From Gp1-AA133 sp963850425 (lineage in GTDB: Bacteria; Acidobacteriota; Terriglobia; Terriglobales; Acidobacteriaceae), in assembly GCA_963850425.1 (NCBI GenBank), contig CAWKLF010000007.1, forward strand, positions 930,001 to 994,000: a stretch of 64,000 nucleotides of DNA. Reading direction: 5' to 3'. The position numbers and the translations under genes are program-made. Below the pieces are notes generated by a model. That model was not told the origin of the DNA. It did not search any database and saw nothing but the letters and a program-made list of their open reading frames with translations. Shown one piece after another: positions 28,524-37,552 of this stretch (within the stretch, counting starts at the first letter, position 1; each line of letters opens with the position of its first letter).

Positions 28524-29702
28524 ATGGCTGGCTGGTCTCCTACACTCGAAGGCTTTCGCACGATGTTGCGCAGGCCGTCGCTGTCGCTCGCGGAAGTGAT
28601 GTGGCGGTTCAGCTTCGGCGCAACCGCCTGCGTGCTTTCCGGAATGGCGCTGATCGCCTACCTCGACACCCTGCCGGTCTCGAACGGCGACCTGAGGATG
28701 CTGCGCGCCGGGCACCCGCTTCTGGTGTCCCGGGCCGCGACCCATATTTTTCATGGCAGCGCTCTCCGCGCGTTGCTGGCCGGAGTAGTCCTCTTTTCGG
28801 CGTTGGCATTTCTCTGGATCGTGCTTGCCTCCATTGGCCGCGCCGCCACGCTGCGCCCGTTGCTCGACTACATTCGCGACCGCGCGCGCCCCGCCGAAGG
28901 CATGATCCCGCCCGCCCAGGCAACCGACCCCATCGCCCAACCCGATGAAGCTGGCCCGCGTAGCCACCTGCGCTCGCTCGCCGGACTGCACTTCCTGCGC
29001 GTCGCGCTCGGCGTCGCCGCCTGTGCGGCCAGCCTCGGCGCCATCATTCTCGCCAGCATGGTTTCCACCAAAACGGACCCACGCCCCGGCCTCGTCTTCT
29101 TTCTGGCCAGCACGATGCTCTTTCTGATCTGGGCACTATGGTCTTCGGTGAGCTGGTTCCTGGCCGCCGCCCCCATCTTCGTGATCCGTGAAGGCAAGGA
29201 CACGTTCGGCGCCCTGCTGGACACTGCTTCTTTATTCCGCAGCCGCCTCGGCCCGGTCATTTCAGTCGGCAGCTGGTTCGGACTCACGCACCTGATTCTT
29301 CTCATTGCCGCGAGCTCCGTCGTAATGTTCCCGCTCGCCTTCACGAACTTCGTACCGCCGCTGGTTGTCTTTAGCGCAGTCCTGTTGCTCACGCTAGCCT
29401 ATTTCGCCACCGTCGACGCCCTCTACATCGGCCGCCTCGCCGGATACGTAGCCATCCTGGAAGCCCCGCCCGCGCCTCCTCCGCCACCGATAACGTCGCT
29501 CGGCACCGGTCCACCACTAGCCGTCCAGCCCGAATCGGCCATGGTCGACCAAACCGAAACCATCCTCAGCGACGTGTTCTCATCGGCGCCGGAAGGTGCC
29601 GCCCAGTACCCGCCCACAATTGAGGACAAGGATTCAGCCACGCATCAGTCTGAAGCAGCGCCGGAACCAGGACCGACTGATGACAGAAAAGCTAGTAGCT
29701 AG
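28524..29702 (+). CDS. Multi-pass membrane protein, 392 aa
   Basis: No family recognised. There are about six hydrophobic segments: near residues 25-45 (ATACVLSGMALIAYL), 75-98 (LAGVVLFSALAFLWIVLA), 155-180, 190-210, 255-280 and 290-310. The last roughly 85 residues are a soluble Pro/Glu-rich tail (APPAPPPPPITSLG). The start at MAGWSPTLEGFRTMLRR was chosen because the 50 codons upstream look like promoter sequence and a TATCCT box sits nine bases before this ATG. It lies 54 bases before guaA on the same strand, so cotranscription is possible. Confidence 0.7.
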   Translation: MAGWSPTLEGFRTMLRRPSLSLAEVMWRFSFGATACVLSGMALIAYLDTLPVSNGDLRMLRAGHPLLVSRAATHIFHGSALRALLAGVVLFSALAFLWIVLASIGRAATLRPLLDYIRDRARPAEGMIPPAQATDPIAQPDEAGPRSHLRSLAGLHFLRVALGVAACAASLGAIILASMVSTKTDPRPGLVFFLASTMLFLIWALWSSVSWFLAAAPIFVIREGKDTFGALLDTASLFRSRLGPVISVGSWFGLTHLILLIAASSVVMFPLAFTNFVPPLVVFSAVLLLTLAYFATVDALYIGRLAGYVAILEAPPAPPPPPITSLGTGPPLAVQPESAMVDQTETILSDVFSSAPEGAAQYPPTIEDKDSATHQSEAAPEPGPTDDRKASS

Positions 29703-29755
29703 CAGCCAGAAGCCGTCCTCCTTTACACCGTTCCCATCTTCTGAGAAACTCATCC

Positions 29756-31320
29756 GTGGAAACTCAATCAATCGTTGTCCTCGACTTCGGCGCGCAATAT
29801 TCCCAGCTCATCGCGCGCCGCATCCGCGAACTCAACGTTTTCTCCGCCGTCCTTCCATGCAACGCGTCGCTCGAGGAAATCCGCAGCTACTCGCCCGTCG
29901 GCCTCATTCTGTCAGGCGGACCTTCGTCGGTCTACGACAAGGACGCCCCCGTCACCGATCCCGCGGTCTTCGATCTGAAACTGCCCGTGCTCGGCATATG
30001 TTATGGATTGCAGTACATGGTCTTCAATCTTGGCGGCAAAGTGCGTCCCGCCGACAAGCGCGAGTACGGGCACGCCGACGTTGCCATCGAAGCCGGCAAC
30101 TCCGCGCTGTTTCAAGGCCTTCCAAAAACTCTTTCCGTCTGGATGTCGCATGGCGATGAAGCCGAACAATTGCCGGCGGGATTCAAGCTAACCGCAAAAT
30201 CTCCCAACGCCGTTGCCGCCATCGAGAACCCGAGCGCCGCATGTGGGCCGTGCAGTTCCATCCCGAAGTTCACCACACGCCGCTCGGCAAAGACATCCTG
30301 CGCAATTTCGCGCTGAACATCTGCGGAGCCCAGCCCACCTGGACCGCTCAGCACTTCATCGATGCGACCGTGGAGCAGGTGCGCAAGCAGGTCGGCGGGG
30401 GCCGCGCCATCTGCGCACTCTCGGGAGGAGTCGACTCCTCGGTAGCCGCCGTGCTGGTCGATCGTGCGATGCGGGACCAGTCGGGCAACACGCGGCTGAC
30501 CTGCGTCTTCGTCAACAACGGCGTCCTCCGAAAAAACGAATTTGAAAAAGTGCAGCAGACGTTGCGCGACAAGCTTGGCTTGCACTTGGTCGCGGTCGAT
30601 GCGAGCAAAACATTCCTCACCCGCCTCGCCGGCATCACCGATCCCGAGGCCAAGCGCAAAATCATCGGCAACGAATTCATCACGGTGTTCGAGCAGGAAG
30701 CGCTGCGCATCGAAAAAGAGGAAGGCAAAGTCGAGTGGCTGGTGCAGGGCACACTTTATCCCGACGTGATCGAATCGCGCTCCGTACGCGGCCCCTCGCA
30801 GATCATCAAAAGCCACCACAACGTGGGCGGCCTGCCCGAAAAAATGTCGTTGAAGCTGATCGAGCCTTTGAAAGAGCTCTTCAAAGACGAGGTTCGCCGC
30901 ATCGGCCGCGACTTGGGCATGCCGGAAGAAATCCTGCAGCGCCAGCCGTTCCCCGGCCCGGGCCTGGCCGTGCGCATTCTCGGCGAAGTCACCGAAGAGC
31001 GCCTGCGCATCTTGAAAGACTGCGATGAAGTCGTCGTCGCCGAGATCAAGAAAGCCGGCCTGTACCAGAAAATCTGGCAGTCGTTCGCGGTCCTGCTGCC
31101 GGTGATGTCGGTCGGCGTGATGGGTGACCAGCGCACCTACGCCAACACCTGCGCCATCCGCGCCGTCCACTCCGAAGACGGCATGACCGCCGACTGGGTC
31201 CAACTTCCCTACGAAGTCCTGAAAACAATTTCCAGCCGCATCGTGAACGAAGTCAAAGGCGTGAACCGCGTGGTCTACGACATCACATCAAAACCGCCAG
31301 GCACAATCGAGTGGGAGTAG
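29756..31320 (+). CDS. guaA: GMP synthase (glutamine-hydrolysing), one frameshift in this sequence
   Basis: Converts XMP to GMP with glutamine and ATP. It starts with GTG (VETQSIVVLDFGAQYSQLIA). The glutaminase domain has the nucleophile Cys in LGICYGLQYM and, after frame repair, the His/Glu pair in MWAVQFHPEVHHT. The ATP-pyrophosphatase domain has the P-loop ICALSGGVDSSVAAVL, and the dimerisation domain ends KPPGTIEWE. The frame breaks at 30230-30232, where one G is missing: ENPSAACG should read ENPERRMWAV. Everything else is intact and of normal length (about 521 aa). As guaA is normally single-copy and important, a sequencing or assembly error is likelier than a real lesion. Confidence 0.93.
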
Positions 31321-31333
31321 AAGGGGCAAGTCA

Positions 31334-31527
31334 CAGGTGTCAGGTGTCAGGTCTCAGGTCTTAGGTCTTAGGTCTTCGGTCTCAGGTCTCAGGTCTCAGG
31401 TCTCAGGTCAAAGGTCTCAGGTCTCAGGTCTCAGGTCAAAGGTCTCAGGTCTCAGCTCAAAGGTCTCAGGTCTCAGCTCAAAGGTCTCAGGTCTCATAAG
31501 GTCTCAGGTCTCAGGTCTCAGGTGAGA
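31334..31527 (+). repeat. Tandem AGGTCTC heptamer array
   Basis: About 190 bases directly after guaA, made of AGGTCTC and its variants (AGGTCTT, AGGTCAA, AGCTCAA). Runs of exact heptamers are broken by a higher-order unit of about 26-28 bases ending in TCAAAGG. The open frame through it (SQVSGLRSQVSGL) is a by-product of the repeat. Confidence 0.9.
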
Positions 31528-31807
31528 GCTCACAGCTCGAGAATCACAGGCAAATATTTCTTACCAGATAGGTCTTATATGAATTGTCATCCTGAGCGTA
31601 GCGAAGGACCTGCTTTTGCTTAGCGGGCGGACCCACATTCGAAACCATCAAGCACTTTGCAACTCCAAGCTCGCACTCGTTTCCCAGCAGCACGACCTCC
31701 ATCCAGCCGCCGAAGGCGGCGACATTCATTAGCCCAGCGCGTAAGCGCTGGGTATGCCGCGTAAACAATGGTAGCCCCGGCAGGGGCGACATCGCCGTCT
31801 CTCACGG
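31528..31807. other. Gap between heptamer array and cupin gene
   Basis: Contains a short-form family-A repeat at 31584-31611 and a GCGTAAGCGCTGGGTATGCCGC segment near 31738. No gene is supported on either strand. Confidence 0.5.
31584..31611 (+). repeat. Dispersed repeat family A, short form
   Basis: TTGTCATCCTGAGCGTAGCG then AAGGACCT; differs from the copy at 19981-20008 at one position. Confidence 0.85.
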
Positions 31808-32173
31808 CTAGCTCATATCCCGATGCACCGTCTCCATGGAGAACGCTGGCATGCACACCGCGATATATTCCGCGCCACCTTCCTCGGGAGTGGAATATTG
31901 CACCCACTCCCCCGCGTGCGCAACCACCGCCTGCCCAGCCCGCACGTCGAGCGTTCCCGTCTTGTGAGCCACGCGCAGCATCCCTTTCAACACGATCGTG
32001 AACTCCTCAAACTCCGGACTCTGCCCTGGTTCCACCCAGCCCTGAGGACTGCGCATGTGGGCCACGCTGAGCGCGGAAGTCTTTGAGTTCACCCTTCCCA
32101 CGAATTCGTCGATAAGTTTCGGCTTGTTCCCCGCGGCCTGAATCCGCGTCGGCTCAGCAATCAAAGTCGGCAT
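31808..32173 (-). CDS. Cupin-domain protein, 121 aa
   Basis: Start chosen at MPTLIAEPTRIQAAGNK, with GAAGAGA just before it; a longer frame upstream is unconserved. The sequence has a single cupin fold: GWVEPGQSPEFEEFTIVLKG (motif 1, with the metal-ligand pattern partly changed) and DVRAGQAVVAHAGEWVQYST (motif 2), ending CMPAFSMETVHRD. The only clear metal-ligand candidates are Glu and His residues in these motifs. Cupins of this size include isomerases, dioxygenases and ligand-binding proteins, so the activity is not defined. It is monocistronic. Confidence 0.8.
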   Translation of the reverse strand: MPTLIAEPTRIQAAGNKPKLIDEFVGRVNSKTSALSVAHMRSPQGWVEPGQSPEFEEFTIVLKGMLRVAHKTGTLDVRAGQAVVAHAGEWVQYSTPEEGGAEYIAVCMPAFSMETVHRDMS

Positions 32174-32584
32174 TCTCTTCGCGCCCCGGCAATCGATTTT
32201 CCAACAACACAGTACACGACAGACAAAAACTCCTCCAGGTGAGAGTGGCCCCTCTGATCCCTGGTGCCCTCTGTGGTCTAAGACAGTGTCCCCGGCAATA
32301 TCCTGACAAACGATTCGATCAACGGGTAAGTCTAGCGACCCGTCGCGCCCCTTTGCGCTTGAAGGCTCTTCTCTGCGCACTCTGCGGATCTTCTCCGCGC
32401 CCTCTGCGGTTTAAGATTTTCAGTTCCCTGCCAAGGTTCTCAAAGCTGAGCTCCACGTTAAAGCCTTTTCCTGTCAAGCCCCTAAAACGCATCAATTCCC
32501 CGCATCTCACTCAATCCGCGCCAAATATAATTTCCCCAACCGTGTCACAATCACCCCCCTGAAATTGCTATTCTAAAATTAGGA
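32174..32584. other. Intergenic gap with family-B repeats
   Basis: Contains a degenerate GGTGCCCTCTGTGGTCTAAG copy near 32265 and a full family-B copy at 32366-32420. The stretch 32440-32580 is AT-richer and may hold a promoter. No gene is seen. Confidence 0.5.
32366..32420 (+). repeat. Dispersed repeat family B
   Basis: CTCTTCTCTGCGCACTCTGC, then TCTCCGCGCCCTCTGCGG, then TTTAAGATTTT. It is a close match to the copies at 20121-20176 and 24979-25030. Confidence 0.75.
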
Positions 32585-32815
32585 GCCAGAGATGGAACGA
32601 TCCGCCCGTCCTAGGCAAAACCGAGCGGACGATTGTGGACACCGGACCCGAGGGGAGAACCGTACCAACATCTGCGCGGCGTAGGCTCCGCCGAAAGGCG
32701 TACCCGCAGTGGGAGTGATCACTCCACATCACTTACAAAGTGATGAGAAAATGAAACAAAGCAGGCTCAAGCGCTGACAGGAAGGAAGTGAAGCTCAAAC
32801 AGAATCGAACAACAT
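32585..32815. ncRNA. Candidate structured RNA, family unknown
   Basis: A 230-base non-coding block unlike the repeats around it. Local structures seen on the plus strand are: CGCC-GAAA-GGCG (32690-32701) inside a CTGCG/CGCAG outer pair (about 32672/32709), GAGTGATCACTC (about 32713-32724) within near-palindromic GTGG..CCAC, and a perfect CATCACTT-ACA-AAGTGATG hairpin (32727-32745). The last two share complementary text (GTGATCACT, ATCACTT, AAGTGAT), so alternative pairings are possible. No match to tmRNA, RNase P, SRP RNA or a riboswitch I know. Strand is uncertain because most stems work on both. Confidence 0.35.
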
Positions 32816-32862
32816 AGGGACGCAGCCATCACTATTTGCCACGCCATCCCTTTCAAGCCGCG

Positions 32863-33651
32863 CTACTTCGCCGGCTCCGCCACCCATCGCGAAATTGCCG
32901 TCACCACTTTCCGTGGCGCAAAGCGCACCGACTCGGCCACCAGCCAGTTCCTAAATCCAGAAATTGCCAGTGTCTTCCCGGCCATCAGCGCCCCGTATCC
33001 ATCGGCCGCAACCGTCTTCGCGTCCATCGGCGACATCTGTTTGAACAGCCGCGAATTTTCCGTTTGCGCGCGCTTCTGAAATTCTGTCAGGGTCGCCCCC
33101 GGACAGAAGCACGTGACCTGGACTCCACTATTTCTCAACTCATCCGCCAGCGCTTCCGAAAAAGAAAGCACATACGCTTTGGTGGCGTAGTAAACCGCCA
33201 TCAGAGGACCAGGCTGAAAGGCCGCCGTCGAGGCCACATTCATGACTTTCCCCGACCGTCGCTCGACCATCGGTCGCAGGTAAAGCCGCGTCAGTAACGT
33301 CAGGGCCATCACGTTAAGTTGAATCTGTCCGTAGGACTCCTCGAGCGGAATGTTCGCGAACTCTCCCGAGAAACCGTAACCCGCATTGTTGACCAGAATA
33401 TCGACATGAATCCCGGCGCGCTGCGTTTCCTCGAACAGCGTTTGCGAAGCCTGCGGCAATCCAAGATCGAGCGGAATTACTTTCACCTGGATGCCATGAT
33501 CGCGGCGCAATTGTTCAGCAAGTCCGTTTAGCTTCGGCCCGCTGCGGGCCACCAGCACCAGGTTGTAGTGATCCCGCGCGAACAGATGTGCAAATTCGAA
33601 GCCCAGCCCGGCCGAGGCTCCGGTAATCAGCACAGTTTGTTGGTTGGGCAT
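32863..33651 (-). CDS. Short-chain dehydrogenase/reductase
   Basis: A 262-residue classical SDR. The cofactor motif is VLITGASAGLGFEFAHLF (TGxxxGxG), followed by DILVNNAGYGFSGE (NNAG), the catalytic Ser in VMNVASTAAFQPG and the YYATK motif (YxxxK, about residue 158). LVARSGPKLNGL after strand 2 suggests NADP preference. The C-terminal part (FRNWLVAESVRFAPRKVV) resembles the DltE/YqjQ-like SDR group with a hydrophobic tail. A TAGAAT hexamer sits eight bases before the ATG. The substrate is unknown; it is a single gene. Confidence 0.92.
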   Translation of the reverse strand: MPNQQTVLITGASAGLGFEFAHLFARDHYNLVLVARSGPKLNGLAEQLRRDHGIQVKVIPLDLGLPQASQTLFEETQRAGIHVDILVNNAGYGFSGEFANIPLEESYGQIQLNVMALTLLTRLYLRPMVERRSGKVMNVASTAAFQPGPLMAVYYATKAYVLSFSEALADELRNSGVQVTCFCPGATLTEFQKRAQTENSRLFKQMSPMDAKTVAADGYGALMAGKTLAISGFRNWLVAESVRFAPRKVVTAISRWVAEPAK

Positions 33652-33659
33652 GCGCCGAC

Positions 33660-33916
33660 ATTCTAAATCTTTTCCGCACTCGCTTGATGGTGACCGTACC
33701 GGTCGAGGAAGCCCCTGGCTGAAGCTGATGGGGAAAAGTTTTTGCGATTAGCTAACGACCATAAGCCAATAGCTAGGTCCGCGGACATACGGCTTAGGAT
33801 CTCTACGACACTGTTGCCCGACCCTGGCGCTTGTGTGCGCCAAGGCCGGGTTTCTATCGATTGGACCGCTAAGCTCCAAACGGTTCGCGGGCGAGGGCGC
33901 CCGCGCCACACGTGCT
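33660..33916. other. Gap with a GC hairpin upstream of the SDR and downstream of the aldolase
   Basis: Contains the inverted repeat GCGGGCG-AGGG-CGCCCGC near 33886-33903, close to the 3' end of the aldolase gene (minus strand), where it could act as a terminator. The rest shows no gene. Confidence 0.45.
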
Positions 33917-34924
33917 TTACGCGCCTACCAACGCCGGCTCGGCCTCGTAGATGGAATGCCACGAGGTTGCGGCCTTCAGCTTGCCGTTGACGTTGTCAAT
34001 ATTCTTCACGCCTTCGCTTTCGAGCCACTTGCGGAAGGCCTCGGGCCCTTGCTTGGCGTAAACCGGGATCCCTTCCTTCCAGGTGGCGCGGCCGCAGAGC
34101 ACTCCATTGAACTTCACGCCCGACTCGCCGGCCAGTTCCAGCGTCTCGCTGAATTCGGCGTTGCTGACTCCGGCGGAGAGATAAATGAACGGCTTGGTCG
34201 CGACGCTCGCGGCCTTGTGGAACAGGTCAATGGCTTCTTTCTTGCTGTAGGCTTTTTGTCCGGCAAATGACTTCGTGCCTTCGACGAATTTCATGTTCAC
34301 CGGCACTTCAACTTTCAGCACGTCAACGCCGTAGCGATCTTTGCTGAACTCCTTCATGCTGGCAGCAACGATCTCGGGCTTCTTCTTGGCATACTCGAGA
34401 CCTTTCTCGTCGGCGCCTTCTTCATAGCCCACGAACTCGAGGAAGAACGGAATATCATTGGCTCGGCATTCGTCGCCGATGCGCTCCACCCAGGCGTGCT
34501 TCTGGTCGTTGACCTTCTGCGGATCGAAGGGCGTGTAGTAGAGCAGGATCTTCACGCAGTCGGCGCCCGCTTCCTTCAGACGGCGTGCGGACCAGAGGTC
34601 GAGCAGGTCGGGCAGGCGGCCGGGGCCGGTCTTGTCGTATCCGGTCTTTTCATAGGCCAGCAGCAGGCCGGCGTTTTTGGCGCGGCGTTTGGAGGCGGGC
34701 AGCCCCCACTCCGGGTCGAGCAGAATGGCGCTGGCATGCGGGGTCAGAACTTCAGTGACCAGCGATTTGAATTCTTCCATCATGGCGTCGGTCACATCTC
34801 CGCCTTTTTCCTTGGCAAGCGATTTTTGCAGAGAGCCGCGCTGGTCCATGGCGGCGGCGGCAATAACGCCGCGGTCATTGGAAACTTTTTTGAGACCGGC
34901 AAGTTTTCCGGGGGTGAGCTTCAT
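33917..34924 (-). CDS. lacD: Tagatose 1,6-bisphosphate aldolase-like protein
   Basis: A 335-residue class I aldolase of the LacD family. It includes GVIAAAAMDQRGSLQKSLAK, the strand ILLDPEWGLPASKRR, DCVKILLYYTPFDPQKVNDQ and the likely Schiff-base Lys in GVDVLKVEVPVNMKFVEG (about residue 205), then KPFIYLSAGVSNAEF and NGVLCGRATWKEG. It cleaves ketohexose bisphosphates to dihydroxyacetone phosphate and glyceraldehyde 3-phosphate. GGAGGAAAGAAACC precedes the ATG, a strong ribosome-binding site. No tagatose or lactose operon is nearby, so it may act in central sugar metabolism as a general aldolase. Confidence 0.9.
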   Translation of the reverse strand: MKLTPGKLAGLKKVSNDRGVIAAAAMDQRGSLQKSLAKEKGGDVTDAMMEEFKSLVTEVLTPHASAILLDPEWGLPASKRRAKNAGLLLAYEKTGYDKTGPGRLPDLLDLWSARRLKEAGADCVKILLYYTPFDPQKVNDQKHAWVERIGDECRANDIPFFLEFVGYEEGADEKGLEYAKKKPEIVAASMKEFSKDRYGVDVLKVEVPVNMKFVEGTKSFAGQKAYSKKEAIDLFHKAASVATKPFIYLSAGVSNAEFSETLELAGESGVKFNGVLCGRATWKEGIPVYAKQGPEAFRKWLESEGVKNIDNVNGKLKAATSWHSIYEAEPALVGA

Positions 34925-35218
34925 GGTTTCTTTCCTCCAAAAATGAGTGCGGATAGGACAGATACACTCCGCCCGCGGAGCTTTTTGAGCGGCCTTTTAT
35001 TGTAATACGGCGTAGCGGGAACGGGTGTGACAGATGAACATTGTGCGGCCGGTTCTTAAGCAATCAGCCATGCCGAGGGATAAACGGGTTGGTCGAACGG
35101 CAAAGAGAATACTCCCGGAGACGCAGATGAATTCTCGCGTGCGGCGTGGCAACGCTTAGCTAGAAGCTGGAAGACGGCTCTGCGGTGCGGGGGAATGAGG
35201 CTGACGCCGTAGTTTCGT

Positions 35219-36490
35219 TCAAGCCGCGAGAATTTCACGCAGCGCGCCCAGCAATCGGTCGACTTCCTCCACCGTGTTGTAGTGAAACAGGCCGATCCGA
35301 AGGAATCCGCCGTCTTTCTCTACGTCCAGCTGCTCCGTCACGTTAATTGCGTAGTAGTTCCCGTCCCATGTGAAAAATCCTCGGTCGCCAAGCTTGGTCG
35401 CGAGCTCCAGCGGAGTGTGTCCCTTGGCGCGCAGCGCAATGGTGGGGCAGCGGTGACTAAACCGCGCCGGATCGGTGATTCCGTATACTTTCACCGTGGG
35501 CAGCGCCGCAATTCCCTGCAACAGGCGCTCGCACAACCCGCGCTCATACTTCACGATTTCGCCATAAGCTGCGAGAATCGCCGCCCGCCGCGATGGCAAC
35601 GTCCCCTTCAACTTGTTTCCGATGCTCGCAATGTAATCCACACAGGCCGTGATGCCCGCGATGCCTTCATGGTTCAACGTGCCCCATTCCCAGCAGTTGG
35701 GGATCTCGTTCGTATTGGCGCGAACCTTGTAAGGCTGCAGTCGCTTCAGGTGCTCGCGCTTGCCATAGAGCACGCCCATGTGCGGCCCAAAGAATTTGTA
35801 GCTTGAGCAAACCAGGAAATCGCAATCGACATTGCGCACGTCGATCGGCCCATGGGGTGCGTAATGCACTGCGTCGATGTAAGCGAGCGCTCCCACCGAG
35901 TGCGCCAACCGCACCACCTCTTTCACGTCATTGATGGTTCCCACAGCATTCGAGGCGTATCCCACGGCCACGATTTTCGTGCGCTGGTTGATCTGCTGCG
36001 CCAAATCATCCATGTTTAGCGTGCAATCGGCTTCGCGAAACGCTACTCGCCGAATCACCACCCCGCGCTCCTCAAGCGCCTGCCATGGGGAGAAATTCGC
36101 ATCGTGATCAAGCAGGGTCAGCACGACCTCATCCCCTGCCTCCAGTTCCCGCCCTATCGCCCGGCTCATCGCGAATGTCAGGGACGTCATATTGAATCCG
36201 AAAACGACTTCGTCCGAGTCGCAGCCGAAGAAATCGGCCATGGCCGAGCGCGCATCCGCGATCACCTGGTTCGTCCGCCGACTGGTGAGATACGCGCCGC
36301 ACGTGTTCGCATTCGCGTGCGCCAGGTAATCGCTGATGGCATCGATCACGCGCTGCGGGACCTGCGTGCCGCCCGGGCCATCAAAGTAAGCGGCCGGTTG
36401 GCCGTTCACCTTTTCAGCGAATGAGGGGAACTGGCAGCGAATCCATGGAAGGTCGAGCGCGGTTACGAGATTTTCTTGAGTAGTTGGCAT
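35219..36490 (-). CDS. Cysteine-desulfurase-like PLP enzyme
   Basis: A 423-residue class V aminotransferase-fold protein. It has AAYFDGPGGTQVPQRVIDAI near the start, a NMTSLTFAMSRA helix, the PLP Asp in YIDAVHYAPHG, and the PLP Lys in VCSSYKFFGPHMGVLYG (about residue 230), where the usual His before Lys is Tyr. These features fit the 'cysteine desulfurase-like' subgroup (TIGR01976 type) and not SufS or IscS; a catalytic Cys loop is not obvious. Last gene of an operon with homoserine dehydrogenase (18-base gap). Role unknown; amino-acid elimination or desulfuration is likely. Confidence 0.88.
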   Translation of the reverse strand: MPTTQENLVTALDLPWIRCQFPSFAEKVNGQPAAYFDGPGGTQVPQRVIDAISDYLAHANANTCGAYLTSRRTNQVIADARSAMADFFGCDSDEVVFGFNMTSLTFAMSRAIGRELEAGDEVVLTLLDHDANFSPWQALEERGVVIRRVAFREADCTLNMDDLAQQINQRTKIVAVGYASNAVGTINDVKEVVRLAHSVGALAYIDAVHYAPHGPIDVRNVDCDFLVCSSYKFFGPHMGVLYGKREHLKRLQPYKVRANTNEIPNCWEWGTLNHEGIAGITACVDYIASIGNKLKGTLPSRRAAILAAYGEIVKYERGLCERLLQGIAALPTVKVYGITDPARFSHRCPTIALRAKGHTPLELATKLGDRGFFTWDGNYYAINVTEQLDVEKDGGFLRIGLFHYNTVEEVDRLLGALREILAA

Positions 36491-36508
36491 ATTTTCTAGA
36501 GTACCTGA

Positions 36509-37534
36509 TCAGGATTTCCTTACCGCCCGTATGAAATCCGCCAGCATTCCGTACGCCGTCGCATACAAACCCGGGTTTACCTCGGTGATGCAAAGGCCCG
36601 GAAAGATATCCGTCTCAAAATACACGATGGACGAAGTTCCCGCGACCCACGCCAGCGGATCACTCAAGGGGAGGCGTTCGGGCGAAACCCGCGCCCAAAT
36701 CCCACTCTCAGTCCGGCGCGCACTGCATACCAGCTTGAATGGAGTTCCGCGGGCCCGAGCCGCGCGCACTTCTTCCCCACTTAACTTGCCGATACCTTCA
36801 CGGTGAACATCCGCCAGACGAAGTTTCTCGCCCATCAGCACCACGACCAGCGCAGTAACCTTCACCGCCGCGTCCCAGCCCTCGATGTCGTGGCTGGCAT
36901 CGGTCTCAGCAACCCCGATTTCCTGCGCCCGAGCAAGAGCGTCGTCAAAACTCAAGCCTTCTTCCATTCCGGCAAGAACGACGTTAGTAGTCGAATTCAG
37001 GATCCCGCGAAAGCCCTGCAGATGTACGACCGGCAGATTCTCTTGAAACAACGAGAAGATCGGGATGCCATCGAGCACTGTCGACTCAAACAACAGTCGT
37101 TTGCCGCGTGCCTGGGCCAGGTCGCGCAGCTCGTGATAGGCGTGGACGATCGGGCCCTTGTTCGCGGTGATCGCGTGCGCGCCCTGCACAAGTGCCGCGC
37201 GCAAATGATCAACCGCGGGCTGCCCGTTTTCAACGTTCAACGAAGTCGCCTCAAAAAGCGCATCCGCATGAGCAGCCGCCAGCCACTCCTGAACGTTGCT
37301 GCTTCTGCATAGGACTTTGGGAAAGTCTTCAGCCACCAACCCCTGTTCACGGCTGAGCAGGCCAGGATCGATCCCATTTGGGTCAGCAACCCAACCCAGT
37401 CGCCGCGACGCCACGCCAGTGATCCGCCATTCAATGCCCCGTTGGCGCAGCTCAGCTTCGCGATCCACGAGCAGCCGCACCAGCGCCCGGTTCACGTTGC
37501 CGAATCCCAGCAAGCACAGATTGTAGGATGAAAT
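36509..37534 (-). CDS. Homoserine dehydrogenase, likely ATT start
   Basis: Reduces aspartate semialdehyde to homoserine. Motifs: the Rossmann strand LCLLGFGNVNRALVRLL, the ITANKGPIVHAYHEL region, the ILNSTTNVVLAGMEEG stretch and ETDASHDIEGWDAAVKV, which carries the conserved catalytic Asp/Lys pattern. It is short (about 341 aa) and lacks the ACT domain, so allosteric control by threonine is not expected. The first standard codon (TTG at 37513) would cut the first Rossmann strand. The full strand starts at ATT (37534), six bases after GGAGAA, so I propose a non-canonical ATT start. Middle gene of a three-gene operon. Confidence 0.88.
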   Translation of the reverse strand: MSSYNLCLLGFGNVNRALVRLLVDREAELRQRGIEWRITGVASRRLGWVADPNGIDPGLLSREQGLVAEDFPKVLCRSSNVQEWLAAAHADALFEATSLNVENGQPAVDHLRAALVQGAHAITANKGPIVHAYHELRDLAQARGKRLLFESTVLDGIPIFSLFQENLPVVHLQGFRGILNSTTNVVLAGMEEGLSFDDALARAQEIGVAETDASHDIEGWDAAVKVTALVVVLMGEKLRLADVHREGIGKLSGEEVRAARARGTPFKLVCSARRTESGIWARVSPERLPLSDPLAWVAGTSSIVYFETDIFPGLCITEVNPGLYATAYGMLADFIRAVRKS

Positions 37535-37552
37535 GAGCGTTTCTCCGGCCAG

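Noticed and set aside
31337..31525. 62-codon frame in the heptamer array (SQVSGLRSQVSG type)
   Set aside because: The peptide is only the translated DNA repeat; no start signal and no conservation expected.
31334..31527. CRISPR array
   Set aside because: Units are seven bases with no spacers and no cas gene nearby.
32585..32815. tmRNA, RNase P RNA or SRP RNA
   Set aside because: GGAAGGAAG near 32780 recalls the SRP loop, but the partner segments of SRP RNA are missing. tmRNA and RNase P hallmarks are also absent.
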